From: Diatrype stigma
Lineage: Eukaryota > Ascomycota > Sordariomycetes > Xylariales > Diatrypaceae
Assembly: GCA_022225965.2 (NCBI GenBank)
Contig: JAKJXP020000006.1
Location: 682,001 to 746,000, forward strand
Direction: 5' to 3'
DNA: 64,000 nt
Every line of letters starts with the position of its first letter. Within the stretch, counting starts at the first letter, position 1. Shown here piece after piece: positions 34,773-45,589 of this stretch. The position numbers and the translations under genes are program-made. The notes beneath the pieces are model-generated. The model was not told where the DNA came from and did no database searches. It was given only the letters and a program-made list of their open reading frames with translations.

Positions 34773-36620
34773 GGAACCTCTACTGAGAGGCACGAGACCA
34801 ATACTGGGTTTATTGGCCAGAAGAAGAGTACCAGCCCACATTCGGACCAATAGCTGGGCTTGGTATAGCAAGGGGAGACCTGAATGGAGGAGCAAACCAA
34901 TTGTTCGGCTACATGCAGAAATACAACGCACGAGACAACCAGCAGCAAGGCTAAGGTTGTGGAGGAATGTCATGGGGGCAGTATCATGTTTAAATACAAA
35001 GTAGCTTGTCTTGATTTTCTTGCTTTCCTCCTGGTGTGCTGCTTTCTTTGCTTCCTCCCCCTGATCGTTTGCTTGGATGGGTGGTCACATGTATATGGCA
35101 GCATGTGTCTCATCTCAAGACAATGCCATCAATGCCATATACAGACTTGAGCTTCAATATAGCACAGGCATTGGCTATACGTGCTTCAGAAGGGGCGACG
35201 GGGACGGACTGCCTTCCAAAGCAAGCAGCAAGCAGCAAGCAGCAAGCCCCTTTAAGTCTTGGCTGTCGAACTCTGGACTTTGGAAATGCGACTCTACACA
35301 GCCCGACACCACCAATAGGTGCTACAGGTTGTTCCTTCCCATGGCCTCCGTCTTACTGACGACACTGACGACATCTCCAGTCTCCTGCCTGCCTCCCTAC
35401 TTGGTGCTCCCTACTTGGTAGCAATCACCCCCGATCTTGATACCAGCCGATAAGAGACCATCCGGCTTATCGATCAGTGTCAGCCCCGGGCATTCGCCTG
35501 CAGGTGCTATCACGCCCACTCCCACGCTTTTTGAAGCTCTCCACGCTTTACACTGGAGCCTCCAGTGCTTTCGGTAAGCTTATCGCCCTCACAACCATCA
35601 CCATCCTTTCGAACCCGTCCCTTGCCATCCAACATCACACCAAGGAAAGCGCTTTCGCCTGGTTTCATTTTGAGATTGTAGGTGCCCACCCCTTGCCTCT
35701 CTTCCATCTGTACCCTCCATCTCCAACAAACTTGCCTTCATCAGAGATACCTTCACTCACATCGAACCGATACGGGAATCCAGCAGCTTGTAAGTCTGAC
35801 ATCCTATGTGTGTTGACTTCCTTGGGACATCGGATTCCTCCTCGTCAACGTTCCCCCATGCCTGCCACCTTCACAAAACTGCTTATCGATCGATATACCT
35901 CTCCCCAAGGTCTCTACCACAATCCATTCCATCGCACTTATCGCATCCGTTATCTGCCTTGCCTAATCACAGCCACGCCTGCCATTGATTATTCTACGAC
36001 GCGTTGCCATCACACCAGCTACATTCACCTACACCTGGCACGTAGGTACCTACACCTTTCCTCATCCCACAGACGTGGTTGTACCTCAGTCACCTACCTT
36101 CCGTCATTCACTTTCTAGAAGTACACCGACGAAGGTGCCCACCGTCCTACTGCCTACTGCCTACTGCCTACCACCTACCAACCTTACGCACACAACTGCA
36201 AATTTTCTGCACATATTTTCCTGTGTCACAGGTAACCGCAAGTATCTTCCAAGTGAATTCGTCCCGACTTTCTAGGTACATTGTTGTTTACCTCTCCCTC
36301 ATCGCGCGCCCTCTATTGCAAAACAAAATACTACTTTCCCGCACTTCCACTCCCCAACACGTCTACACTACCTCTCCACACCAGGTTTACTTCCTCGATT
36401 TCTGATCAATGCATGATCTCGTCTATCTCTGGTCCTCCTACTAATATCTCATCAACTCCGTCGATCTAGTACAGCCAGTCTACATCAAAGTAGGTCGTTG
36501 CTTCTTCTTCGTCTCTCAAGGGCAACGTTCGTCTTGCCTCCTTGCTAGGTAGGTCGGCGACACTTTCCTATTTATCGTTAAGTTCAGCATGCCATAATAC
36601 TCCGTCCCTTCCATCATTGT

Positions 36621-36747
36621 CGTCGCTTCCTTATTGCCGTCGCTTCCTTATTGCCGTCGCTTCCTCATAGCCGTCGCTTCCTCATAGCCGTCGCTTCCTC
36701 ATAGTCGTCATTTCCCCATAGTCGTCACTTCCACTATTGTCGCTTCC
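36621..36747. repeat. 17-bp minisatellite in the RdRP upstream region
   Basis: CGTCGCTTCCTCATAGC-like units start every 17 bp from 36621 (36638, 36655, 36672, 36689, 36706 and 36723), and the array then decays. It lies about 250 bp before the RdRP start. Confidence 0.88.
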
Positions 36748-36997
36748 ACCGATAGTACCTGCTTTCCCCACCAACCTTTGACACAATCAACCATGAATCA
36801 TCCATCGAAGTCCTGGTTGTGATCAACGTACCTCTACCTACAACTTCAGGACTTCTACACTGCCTACTCGGGTAACAACCTGACGTCCCCCCTCCCCCCC
36901 TCTCCCCTCCTCCCCCATCCTTCCAATCCATATTCCGGCTTCGTTATTCTTACCAATAGATATTGCGCTAACATATCTCTCACACGAAGGAGTCAAG

Positions 36998-39900
36998 ATG
37001 GCCCCTCCTACCCGGCCCGAGGGCCATTTAAAGCACCGCCGGTCGCACGGGGGGCGGCACCGGCCTAGTGGTTCGGTTGCTCCGCCTCCAGGCCGGGGGC
37101 ATCGTCCCAAGCCGGTCCCAGCTGAAAAGTCCACCGAAGGGTGGCAGTCAGTGACCCTCAAGGTCACTGGCTTCCCACGCGATGTTTCCACGAAAGATTT
37201 TTATTCGCATTTTTCGAGGCGTGGAAACTTGGTCAACATTACCATTGCTGACCAAGAAAGCCAGAACAGAAAGGCTTTTCTTACATACGTACCAATACCC
37301 AAGGGTATCTCCCAAACCGAAGGGGCGAGAGAGCCCATCATGGAGGAGAGAATGCTGGTTGGTCGGGACAACCGTACTGTCAAAGTACAACAATTGAGAC
37401 CCAACCCGGAGGTCACAGAGAACCCGAAGACTGGAGAGCAGATTCCGGGCAAAGTTATGCTGCTCCCAGAATATCTTCAATTCGGCGTTTTAAAGAACGC
37501 CAACGAAATGGCCGGTCGACGGTATCTGAGAGCCGACCACAACAATGCGCTCCTCGTTAACTTTGATCTGACGAAGAGACGGGTTGAGATCGGGTTTTCC
37601 TACCAATTGAAAAATCTGAGAGACGGACCCAGTGGATCGACGGGTGGCTCCAATGGCCTGGACGCAATACGACATTTCAAGGCCCAAATAGTGCTGAACA
37701 ATATCACCAGAATCTTCTCAATTCAGCACACTGATGAGAAAATGTCCATCGTCATCGTTGTCCCGAGCCCACCATTATTTTTCAAGAAGAGAGAAGACAT
37801 CGGAGACACGCACTCCTCTCGCGGCCTCCATTGGGGCGAAGACAAGACCTGGCAACGAATCACAGATCTGATGTATGACACCAAGTCGCTCAACAATACC
37901 AAGACAGCGTTCGTCAAAGCCGACCAAGATATCGACATCGGCAGATGTTTGGCCTATCAGTTTTTTATCCCCAAAAGAGAGAACCAGTTATGGGGGAAGC
38001 TGCAAGATATCCTCAAGGATTTCAACGTTGACATTGTCAGTACAGAATCCATAAACCTATCACCATCGGGATTCAAGACGGACCCGAAGCTAGGGGATGC
38101 TCCTGGTTTGTGGAACTCTTTCGGTCATGACGCGACACCGAGAGGAGCCTTGGCTGCCCTGCGTGATGACAATGACTATCACCTCCCTTTCGCCGTTCGA
38201 TACCAACTAGAAGTCTGCATCTCGCAAGGTGTGCTTGTGGATGACAACATCACAAAAGAATTTCTCGTGATGTTATCGTCTCTGGCAAAAACACACAGAT
38301 ACTTGAGTAACCCCGCAGCCGATCTCCTCACCTACATATCAGACAAGGGCCAGGTAGTATACGACCCGATGTCCGTCTTCAAAGACAGACGTGCCTTCAT
38401 GTATCGGCCATACTTTCGACTGCCTGAATACTGCGAGTGGGTTCGTAAGGTGACCGTTACGCCGACCACCATGTACATGAGCTCGCCCATACCAGAGACG
38501 ACGAATCGGGTCTTGCGCCAGTACCGGAAGTATGCAGACCGCTTCCTGCGAGTTCAATTCACGGAAGAGAAGACACTTGGCAGACTCTACGAGGATACCG
38601 ACTCCAGAAAGAAAGCGGCGATCTTCGACAGAATCCACAGGACCCTGAAGAACGGCATCGAGTTAGCTGGCCGTCATTACGAGTTCTTGGCGTTTGGCAA
38701 CTCGCAGTTTCGAGAACAAGGCGCTTACTTTTTCCATCCCACGAGCGACCTGACTTGCGAACACATCCGATCCTGGATGGGAGACTTCAGCCACATCAAG
38801 GTCGTTGCCAAGTTTGCAGCTAGGATGGGACAGTGCCTTTCCACCACGAGAACAGTGAACAATCTTCCAGCTGGGGCAGACATCAAGATGATCCCAGATA
38901 TCGAGGACGAGAACGGCTGCTGTTTCTCGGACGGTGTTGGCAGAATTTCAGCCCAACTCGCTGACGATATCGCACGCTCGCTGGGGATGTTCAACAAGGG
39001 ACAAGTGCCATCCGCTTTCCAGTTTCGACTAGGTGGTAGCAAAGGACTCTTGGTTGCATGGCCTTTCGGCCTCGAAGCATCCAAGCAACCTCCCTTGCCT
39101 TTCAAACAACCTCTCCTAGCTTTCAATCAGCTGCAGCTTAGACCCTCCCAGATGAAATTCAGCGCCGGTTCGAAGAGCATCGAGATCGTCAAGGGTTCTA
39201 GGTACTCGGTCGCGACATTGAACCGACAGACCATTACCATTTTGAGATCCCTCGGCGTTGCCGATGAGGTATTCATGGAAATGGCGATAGAGCAAGACGC
39301 AGAGTACCGAAAGGCCATGAAGGACGAGGCAACTGCGCTGGATCTCTTGCAGAGACATTCCGACCCGAACGGCACCAATGAAATCCTAGCGGCTATGGTC
39401 AGAAGCGGCTTCATGCGCGGGAACGAGCCCTCTATGATGGCACTGCTAAGCTCCTGGTTGGCCTGGTGCCTGAAACAACTGAAAGAAAAGGCCCGGCTTA
39501 TCGTCCAGAACGGCGCCTTCTTGTTTGGCTGCGTGGATGAAACCAACACGCTGCGAGGCTGGCGCAGAGACGCACGACGCGACGAGCTGCCGCAGATCTT
39601 CGTTCAAGTTCCAAACGACAACGGTGCCGGCGGTTGGGTTGTCAAGACTGGTATCTGTGTCGTCGGCAGAAACCCTTCCTTGCATCCGGGCGACCTGCGG
39701 GTGGTGGAGGCTGTTGATGTACCCGCGCTCAAGCACATTCGCGATGTTGTTGTATTCCCAGCTCAAGGAGACCAAGATATCCCTTCGATGTGTTCGGGCG
39801 GTGACCTTGATGGGGATGACTACTTTGTTATCTGGGACGACCGTCTCCGTCCTTGGCGTAATTTATGGAACGTACGTCCTATGGACGATGAGGTGGCGAA

Positions 39901-40936
39901 ACCTTTGGAGCTGAACCGGGATGTCCAGATCTCTGACATCCAGGACTTCTTCGTCGAGCATATCAAGAACAACTCCCTCAGCATGATTGCCCAGTCGCAC
40001 CTCGCGCAGGCCGACCAACACGGTGCGCGGGACAGAAGATGTACCGAACTCGCCAAGTTGCACTCCAAGGCCGTCGACTACATCAAGTCCGGCCAGCCCG
40101 CCAGGCTGACGCCTAATCTCAGGGCGTGGGTGTGGCCCCATTTTATGGAGAAGCCGTGGAACAAGGAGTACCACTCCACGACGGCCCTGGGCCAGATCTA
40201 CGACTACGTGGAGAATATCCGGGTCAACGTCCAGTACCTGGAGTTCTTCGACCTGCGCATCCTGCAGCGCTACAACCTAACGGGGGACGAGCTGCTGAAG
40301 GCCCGGGCCCTCAAGATGCAGTACGACACCACGCTCACGCGCATCATGGCGCAGCGGGATATCGACACCGAATTTGAGATCTTCACGACCTTCGCGCTGA
40401 CCCGCACCAAGATCGGGAGCGACTACAAGCGCCACGAGGACATCGGCAGCCTCCGCAGCACCCTGCACGACCGCTTCGCCGCCGCCGTCGCCCGCGAGGC
40501 CGGCACGCCCCAGACGGACCGCGAGCCCTACAGACGCCTCGTCGCGGCCTGCTACCGCGTCACCTGGGAGCATGTCCAACGGGCCCAGTCCGGCAGCAAC
40601 ATTCCCGTGCCCTGCATCACCTTCCCGTGGATCTTCTACCGGGTTCTGTGCAGCATCGCGACAGAGGTGGACAAGAGCGAGTTGGTGGAGACTGGCGCAG
40701 AGACGGAGACAGAGGCGGATCTGATGGATCTCCAATCCAATGTGGGCGGTGATGCCGACGTGGAGGAGGGCGTTGGTACCAAGGTGAAGACCAAGAACGT
40801 GCGGAAAAAGCTCGAGCTCAGCGACCCGCCGGTCGTGAGCGACGTGTGGGACAGGGATATCACTGACATGATGGATCGCCTCTCGAAAGAAGAAGAGAAG
40901 CCCGAAAAGCCTGTGTCGGCCAAGGATATCCTCTAA
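36998..40936 (+). CDS. RNA-dependent RNA polymerase of the RNA-silencing pathway (SAD-1/Rdp1-like)
   Basis: An intronless frame of 1312 residues. Residues about 46-110 resemble an RRM-like RNA-binding domain (VTLKVTGFPRDVSTKDFYSH). The region from about residue 350 to 1080 carries the cellular RdRP fold. It ends in MCSGGDLDGDDYFVIWDD (aspartates near 935-941), the double-psi beta-barrel catalytic motif of eukaryotic RdRPs. Downstream, FFVEHIKNNSLSMIAQSHLA and LAKLHSKAVDY are also typical. The C-terminal 70 residues are acidic and disordered. Such enzymes turn aberrant transcripts into dsRNA for Dicer in quelling, meiotic silencing or heterochromatin formation. By the RRM and general layout I place it nearer SAD-1/Rdp1 than QDE-1, without an alignment. 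Pieces of the gene are scattered over the preceding 7 kb. ATG 36998 gives the usual length; upstream in-frame extension is not needed. Confidence 0.92.
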   Translation: MAPPTRPEGHLKHRRSHGGRHRPSGSVAPPPGRGHRPKPVPAEKSTEGWQSVTLKVTGFPRDVSTKDFYSHFSRRGNLVNITIADQESQNRKAFLTYVPIPKGISQTEGAREPIMEERMLVGRDNRTVKVQQLRPNPEVTENPKTGEQIPGKVMLLPEYLQFGVLKNANEMAGRRYLRADHNNALLVNFDLTKRRVEIGFSYQLKNLRDGPSGSTGGSNGLDAIRHFKAQIVLNNITRIFSIQHTDEKMSIVIVVPSPPLFFKKREDIGDTHSSRGLHWGEDKTWQRITDLMYDTKSLNNTKTAFVKADQDIDIGRCLAYQFFIPKRENQLWGKLQDILKDFNVDIVSTESINLSPSGFKTDPKLGDAPGLWNSFGHDATPRGALAALRDDNDYHLPFAVRYQLEVCISQGVLVDDNITKEFLVMLSSLAKTHRYLSNPAADLLTYISDKGQVVYDPMSVFKDRRAFMYRPYFRLPEYCEWVRKVTVTPTTMYMSSPIPETTNRVLRQYRKYADRFLRVQFTEEKTLGRLYEDTDSRKKAAIFDRIHRTLKNGIELAGRHYEFLAFGNSQFREQGAYFFHPTSDLTCEHIRSWMGDFSHIKVVAKFAARMGQCLSTTRTVNNLPAGADIKMIPDIEDENGCCFSDGVGRISAQLADDIARSLGMFNKGQVPSAFQFRLGGSKGLLVAWPFGLEASKQPPLPFKQPLLAFNQLQLRPSQMKFSAGSKSIEIVKGSRYSVATLNRQTITILRSLGVADEVFMEMAIEQDAEYRKAMKDEATALDLLQRHSDPNGTNEILAAMVRSGFMRGNEPSMMALLSSWLAWCLKQLKEKARLIVQNGAFLFGCVDETNTLRGWRRDARRDELPQIFVQVPNDNGAGGWVVKTGICVVGRNPSLHPGDLRVVEAVDVPALKHIRDVVVFPAQGDQDIPSMCSGGDLDGDDYFVIWDDRLRPWRNLWNVRPMDDEVAKPLELNRDVQISDIQDFFVEHIKNNSLSMIAQSHLAQADQHGARDRRCTELAKLHSKAVDYIKSGQPARLTPNLRAWVWPHFMEKPWNKEYHSTTALGQIYDYVENIRVNVQYLEFFDLRILQRYNLTGDELLKARALKMQYDTTLTRIMAQRDIDTEFEIFTTFALTRTKIGSDYKRHEDIGSLRSTLHDRFAAAVAREAGTPQTDREPYRRLVAACYRVTWEHVQRAQSGSNIPVPCITFPWIFYRVLCSIATEVDKSELVETGAETETEADLMDLQSNVGGDADVEEGVGTKVKTKNVRKKLELSDPPVVSDVWDRDITDMMDRLSKEEEKPEKPVSAKDIL

Positions 40937-42470
40937 ATCATGGTGGATTGCCCTCGCTCTCTCTTCCTCTCTCTCTATCTCTATCTCTCCCTGAAAGCCG
41001 GGCAGGAAAGAGCTTAATTACTTGCCAGCTTTGCGACTCGATCAATTAGCCTCGGATCGAAGCACGGGCACTTGATGGAGGCTTCTACTACCATCATACC
41101 TACCTACTTACTGCAGACGGCATCATCACTCGAGAAGTGGTCATCTGATCTGATCTGATCTGATAGGGCAGCAGGTTTCGGGCTGGTGATTATGTTCTTC
41201 TTTCTGCTTTTGCACCTAGTTCAGTAGCTACAAAATCTTTAGGGGGACGGGTAATAGGTTGTGAATCAGAGGTTGGAGTTTATGGAAAGTCCGTGGCTTA
41301 ATAATACAGAATTCATGAAATGCGGTGTTGTTTTTTACGTGTGACCTTAGACCCCTGTCAGGGCCGTGCTAACCTTGCTTAAAGACAAACAAGGGTAAGA
41401 TTTAAGCATATCCTAACAGTATAGATAGAAATCATCTCAGAAACCCAAGAGGTAGTAAGATATTTCTGGCGGATGGAGGATGGAGGATGGAGGCCTGGGC
41501 GCAATTCAACCGCAAGCAAGAATAACTCGTGCAAGATCGGAGATGGTGTAGCGGCGGCGAGGCAGGAAGGCAGGCAGGCAGGCAGTGTTGATCATGTGGG
41601 AGTCAGCATATTCACGATTGGCGATATGGGTAGATTAGCATTCGTTCGGCATCAGTGGTCACAGCGATGTAGAAGATTAGGTTGAACTGCACCGCATCGA
41701 GGCGGCAATGGATTTACTACACTGGGGGTATTGAAGTCTAACCTAACCCAAGGTACCTAAGTAAGATGCTATGAACACCAGGAGGGGATTTTCCAGGGGG
41801 ATCATATCATAGCCGAGGTACCTTCACCTTTCCCACGGCGCAGCTCTTTCGCTAGTCAGCCCCTGACGTAGAATAAGCCGTGACGATGAGGTGGTCTCGT
41901 CGCTTGAGCGGATATTTGAGATCGGGTGGGAAGGCTCCAGGAGGGGCGTAAGAAGGTCCCCTAGCAAGCTTTCGACGCATCCATGAAAGCAGCCCCTAGA
42001 TAGACGGCGAATTGCCTGCTTACATGAAAGCGGCCCACATACCCACTCCAAGCTGTGCAGTCTTCCGACCCAACGCAGGCTCGAATGGGGCGAAGGAAGA
42101 AGGGCCTCTATCGGCCCCCAGTAGAGAACCTCGAGACCGCCAACTGCTCGGAACGACGAATCTTTTCGAGTCTAGTCTAGTGGAAGCACCGGGTTGTAGT
42201 CCCATCATAATCGGGGCTTCTTCGCGTAGATTCTACAAGTGACGCTGATTTCGTCGCCCTTAAACTTAAGTTCGGGAATGGTAACTGGATAGTTAGATGG
42301 ACAACCGAGTCATAGTATCCCAATCCATGGACTGGCCTGACCAGTCAGTATGCGGGGCTTGAGCATACTGAGACTTGACTGAAGGCTGAATTGCATCAGA
42401 TTATCCCGACAAAGCCAGATTGAGTCGCGGACAGCCAGTGGTGCGTGTGTAGAGGCAAGAAAGACAGCAA
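40937..42470. other. intergenic DNA, no gene seen
   Basis: It includes the RdRP 3' region (a CT-rich tract at 40950-40990), a (GATCT)n tract near 41148-41165 and a (GGCA)n tract near 41565-41585. Frames are short and featureless. Confidence 0.6.
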
Positions 42471-43231
42471 TTACTTGTGGTCCTTCTTAGCCTTCTTGTC
42501 TTTCTTCTCCTTGCGGTCCTTCTTCTTGCTCTTCTTGGCAGGGGGCTCGCCCTGGCCTTTCCGAGGCTCCGACGCGGACTTGGCGACACCCGACTCTTCC
42601 GAAGACGGACCGGACTCCTCCCCAGCCGCTGCTTCGGCAGCAGCAGCGTCGGTCGTGCCCTTGCGCTTGCCGAGCCCGCCGCCGCCGCTGCTCTTCTGCA
42701 GGGCGGCCGTGGCAGCGGAGGCCTTGAGGGCGGCCTTGGCGCGCTCCTTGGCGATCATCTCGGTCAGCTTGGTGTTGACCTCCTTGTTGTCGGCCAGGTC
42801 GGCGCGGATGAAGCGGATGGCGGCCTCCTTGTTCAGGCTCTGGTCGGGCTTCGGCGGCGGCGGCGCCGGGTTCTCGATGTTCTTGATCTTCTCGAAGTAC
42901 TGGCGCACGCGGGTCAGCTCCTTGAAGACCGGGTGGTTCTTGGCGTCGACGGCGTTGAGGCGAAGCGAGGCTGGGATGGGTAATAAGGGTTAGTAAACAG
43001 GTAGCTCTAGACTTGATGTCTGGGAGGTTGCTGGCGCGGGGCTGGTCGCTCACAAAACAGCATCGACTCGATCGAGTAGGTCACCAAAACGTAGAGCTTG
43101 GCTTTGTCGAGCAGGGGCAGCTTGGCCGCCACGTCCGAAACGCTGCCTAGGAGGGGCTGCAGCGCGGCATCGAGGGTGTCCAGCTCGCCGTCTAGGCGGT
43201 CGATCTGGGGCAGGATATCGGTGACATCCAT
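42471..43231 (-). CDS. LRP1: exosome cofactor LRP1/Rrp47 (C1D/Sas10 family)
   Basis: Two exons (43231-43054 and 42970-42471) with an 83-bp intron give 225 residues. The N-terminal 115 residues form the helical C1D domain: MDVTDILPQIDRLDGELDTL, then ESMLFSSLRLNAVDAKNHPV spanning the splice and KELTRVRQYFEKIK. This is the segment that in yeast Lrp1/Rrp47 binds the exosome nuclease Rrp6 and supports 3' processing of rRNA and snoRNA in the nucleus. The C-terminal third is a Lys-rich disordered tail (SKKKDRKEKKDKKAKK), typical of the family and suited to RNA binding. It is transcribed away from the ketopantoate-reductase-like gene. Length agrees with fungal homologues. Confidence 0.9.
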
Positions 43232-44260
43232 CCTGCTGTAGGTCTTGCTGTAGGAAGTCGCAGGCGATGTCAAGTTTCTCTCGTAGATATAAACTGGTCG
43301 CTGAATTGGAAGGCGTTCGGAAGTTGAGCGGCAATGGCGAGTGGAAATGGTGAAGGCGAGGTCCGATGCGATGGAAACGCGTCTTTGCTTCTGATCGTTG
43401 CTCGGTTGCGATACTGGGATAGGAGAATGGAAATTATAGCGGTGATCAGGGGCAGAATTGAAGCTGTCGCTATCGGGGTGCAGATATGCCACTATGGGAG
43501 AGAGGTGAAGATAAAGAGGAGTCCAACAACCAATCATGTTCCTCCTATCTCCAGGTATGGCAGGTACGCACATGGCGCCACACACATGCAATTAAGAGCC
43601 TACAGAACTAGTTAGTGTTAGAACTTGCGTAAAAGGGACCCAGTAAAACCGGGCCTGGCGCATTTCGAGATAAAAAAAATGGACAAGATGATAAAATGTC
43701 GTAGTCGTCATGAAAACCGCAAATCTCGGGCTGTTCCCCTCCAGCTACGGGCATATCTACAGGCTACATACGGCATACAGCGACGGTTAAGGTATTTTAC
43801 GACGCGGTAGAGCTGGATTAGGTCGATGATACATTATTGTCCCCGCCATTGCTGTCACTGAGGTCGATTTCAGCGCAAACCTTCAGCATTCCAGGGTCCC
43901 GCCACTTTAGCTACTTGCTTATCGTAACCTTCTTTGCCGGGTGTCCTCCCTCCAAATTCAACATTAAACCGTCGCGTTCCGAGACCCTGCGCGGCCACCG
44001 CATAGATGACATGATATAGTATATTCAGTCCCGGCAAGCTATTCATCCTGTCTTCCAACTACCTCCGGCAGCCTCTTCCGCGGGCTCCCGCGCGAATAGT
44101 CCACAGATACACAGCATGTTCCCGCGATAACCTCTCTGCGGGCCGGGGGGCCACTAAACACATTCGAGGTTCCGCCGTCGCCCTCTCCACAACCGCCCAG
44201 AGTCTTCGGGGCTTCCTTCCACGCCATATTGGTGACAATCTCAGACCCCTCATACGTCAT
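43232..44260. other. divergent promoter region between LRP1 and the reductase-like gene
   Basis: About 1 kb between oppositely oriented starts. It presumably holds both promoters. I see no further gene, although part of 44050-44260 stays open in the frame of the downstream gene, which could therefore start further upstream. Confidence 0.5.
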
Positions 44261-45589
44261 GTGCCTCAACCGCCTCTCTCACACTCCCAGGCCGAATCCC
44301 AGGCACATCTCCAGGGGCGCCCGGTGGAAACAACGCCGCCACCGAGCCGCTATTCTTATGACCCACCATCTCCGAAGCCAGAAGATAACGGGACCGCCGA
44401 GGGCCCATCATATACTCCCGAAATCTCAAAACAAGTATACGTCGTAGGCTTCACCACAAAGGCCAAGTACATCGCCCACTCGCTGGCGCATATTCCTCAA
44501 ATCCCCCCGGTCAAAATGCTTGCTCACCATACGACGCGCGCCGTGAACGTTTGGTGGAAGGCTAACAGAGCCATTGATCTACATGATGATCGCGGGAAGT
44601 TCCTGTCTTCTCATGCAATCCTCTGTCCCCAATACATTGGGCCCGAGATTGGCACCTCCCGCATCGACATGTGGGAGGGCGAGCCCCTCGATAACATTAT
44701 CATGAACACGAGCGGTAGATCTATTTACCCTACCTTGAGAAACCTTCGCCCTTATATCAGTAATCGTACTGTTCTGTGCTTGATCCACCCGGGAATCGGA
44801 CTTGCCGAGGCGCTCAATTACGAGGTATTCGACGACCCAGCCACGAGGCCTATGTACGTTTACGGCCACTTGACCCACAAGCTCATGAGGCACAAAGGCA
44901 CGGAGATGTCGATGAGGCTGGGGTCTCCGCGCGCGCATCTTTTGCTCACGGCTCTACCCATGGAAGGGTACACTGTCAACCACGAAAATGCTCGACGTAA
45001 GCCTTTTATTGACCTCCTCGCCTTGAGCGACGCCCTCAACCCCATACCGATGAACCATGTGCATTTCCTCTATAGGAAGCTGCCTGGGATGATCTGGTCA
45101 TCCGCATCCGACGCGGTATGCGTCATTTTGGGATGCAGGTACGATCAGATCCTGCGGGACTTGCATGCCACACGGCTCTGGCACGCCCTGGTGAACGAGG
45201 CGATCAACATCGCCTCGTCCCTGCCAGAGCTGCCCCCGCATCTGGCCCAGGTGTTCACCACGCCCAAGTTCAAAGTACACCTCTGGACGAAGCTCCGGAG
45301 CCAGAGAATGGTGTACAGCGAGTGGGTCTCTCTGATCCGCAAGGGTGAGATCACGCCGGTGGACTGGGTCAACGGCTACTTCGTCAGGCGGGCCTTCGAG
45401 CTGGACCTCCCCCACAAGACCCATAACATGACCCTCTCCATGGTGAAGGCGCGGCACGAGGCCCGCCTATACGAGCTCTACGACGATATCCCGTTCAGCC
45501 TGCGTCCGTACATGGTGGACAGCGACAGGCTAGGCGGCCAGGACTACATGAACGACCAGGACCTGGAGGAGTTGGATCTCAATGTATAA
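44261..45589 (+). CDS. ketopantoate-reductase-like protein (PanE/ApbA fold), function uncertain
   Basis: A 442-residue intronless frame. After a disordered N terminus of about 60 residues, the segment VYVVGFTTKAKYIAHSLA sits where a Rossmann-fold nucleotide loop would be, followed by alternating strands and helices. The C-terminal half (for example RRKPFIDLLALSDALNPIPM and LWHALVNEAINIASSLPELP) resembles the all-helical C-terminal domain of 2-dehydropantoate 2-reductases. The loop reads GFTTKA rather than the usual GxGxxG/A, so NADPH binding and catalysis are doubtful. It may be one of the divergent fungal PanE-like proteins without proven enzyme activity. ATG 44261 is the first in-frame Met I can defend. 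The true start could lie upstream, since the frame remains open there. Confidence 0.6.
   Translation: MPQPPLSHSQAESQAHLQGRPVETTPPPSRYSYDPPSPKPEDNGTAEGPSYTPEISKQVYVVGFTTKAKYIAHSLAHIPQIPPVKMLAHHTTRAVNVWWKANRAIDLHDDRGKFLSSHAILCPQYIGPEIGTSRIDMWEGEPLDNIIMNTSGRSIYPTLRNLRPYISNRTVLCLIHPGIGLAEALNYEVFDDPATRPMYVYGHLTHKLMRHKGTEMSMRLGSPRAHLLLTALPMEGYTVNHENARRKPFIDLLALSDALNPIPMNHVHFLYRKLPGMIWSSASDAVCVILGCRYDQILRDLHATRLWHALVNEAINIASSLPELPPHLAQVFTTPKFKVHLWTKLRSQRMVYSEWVSLIRKGEITPVDWVNGYFVRRAFELDLPHKTHNMTLSMVKARHEARLYELYDDIPFSLRPYMVDSDRLGGQDYMNDQDLEELDLNV

Larger units (their letters stand above)
30243..36997. other. mosaic interval upstream of the RdRP gene: displaced fragments, short repeats, hairpins
   Basis: No intact gene is supported here. 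The interval contains short RdRP-derived fragments and recurring segments built on TTTGCTTTCCTGGCTGGATT (about 30905-30972, 31425-31505, 31710-31750, 32590-32660, 32955-33005 and 34255-34330). CTCCCACGCTTT and CCGCAGGTGCT motifs also recur. Many frames of 60-260 codons arise from these repeats; the longest (31836-32627 and 35477-36118) show no domain. The last 1.5 kb is pyrimidine-rich and is probably the RdRP promoter and leader. It is not AT-rich and shows no obvious RIP. Confidence 0.55.

Noticed and set aside
35477..36118. Open frame of 213 codons upstream of the RdRP gene.
   Set aside because: It is pyrimidine-rich leader-like DNA giving a Ser/Pro/Thr/His-rich translation without domains; neighbouring frames are open as well.
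36998..40936. Possibility that the RdRP is an integrated RNA virus polymerase.
   Set aside because: The DLDGDD motif and overall architecture are those of cellular silencing RdRPs, not of viral palm-type polymerases with GDD.
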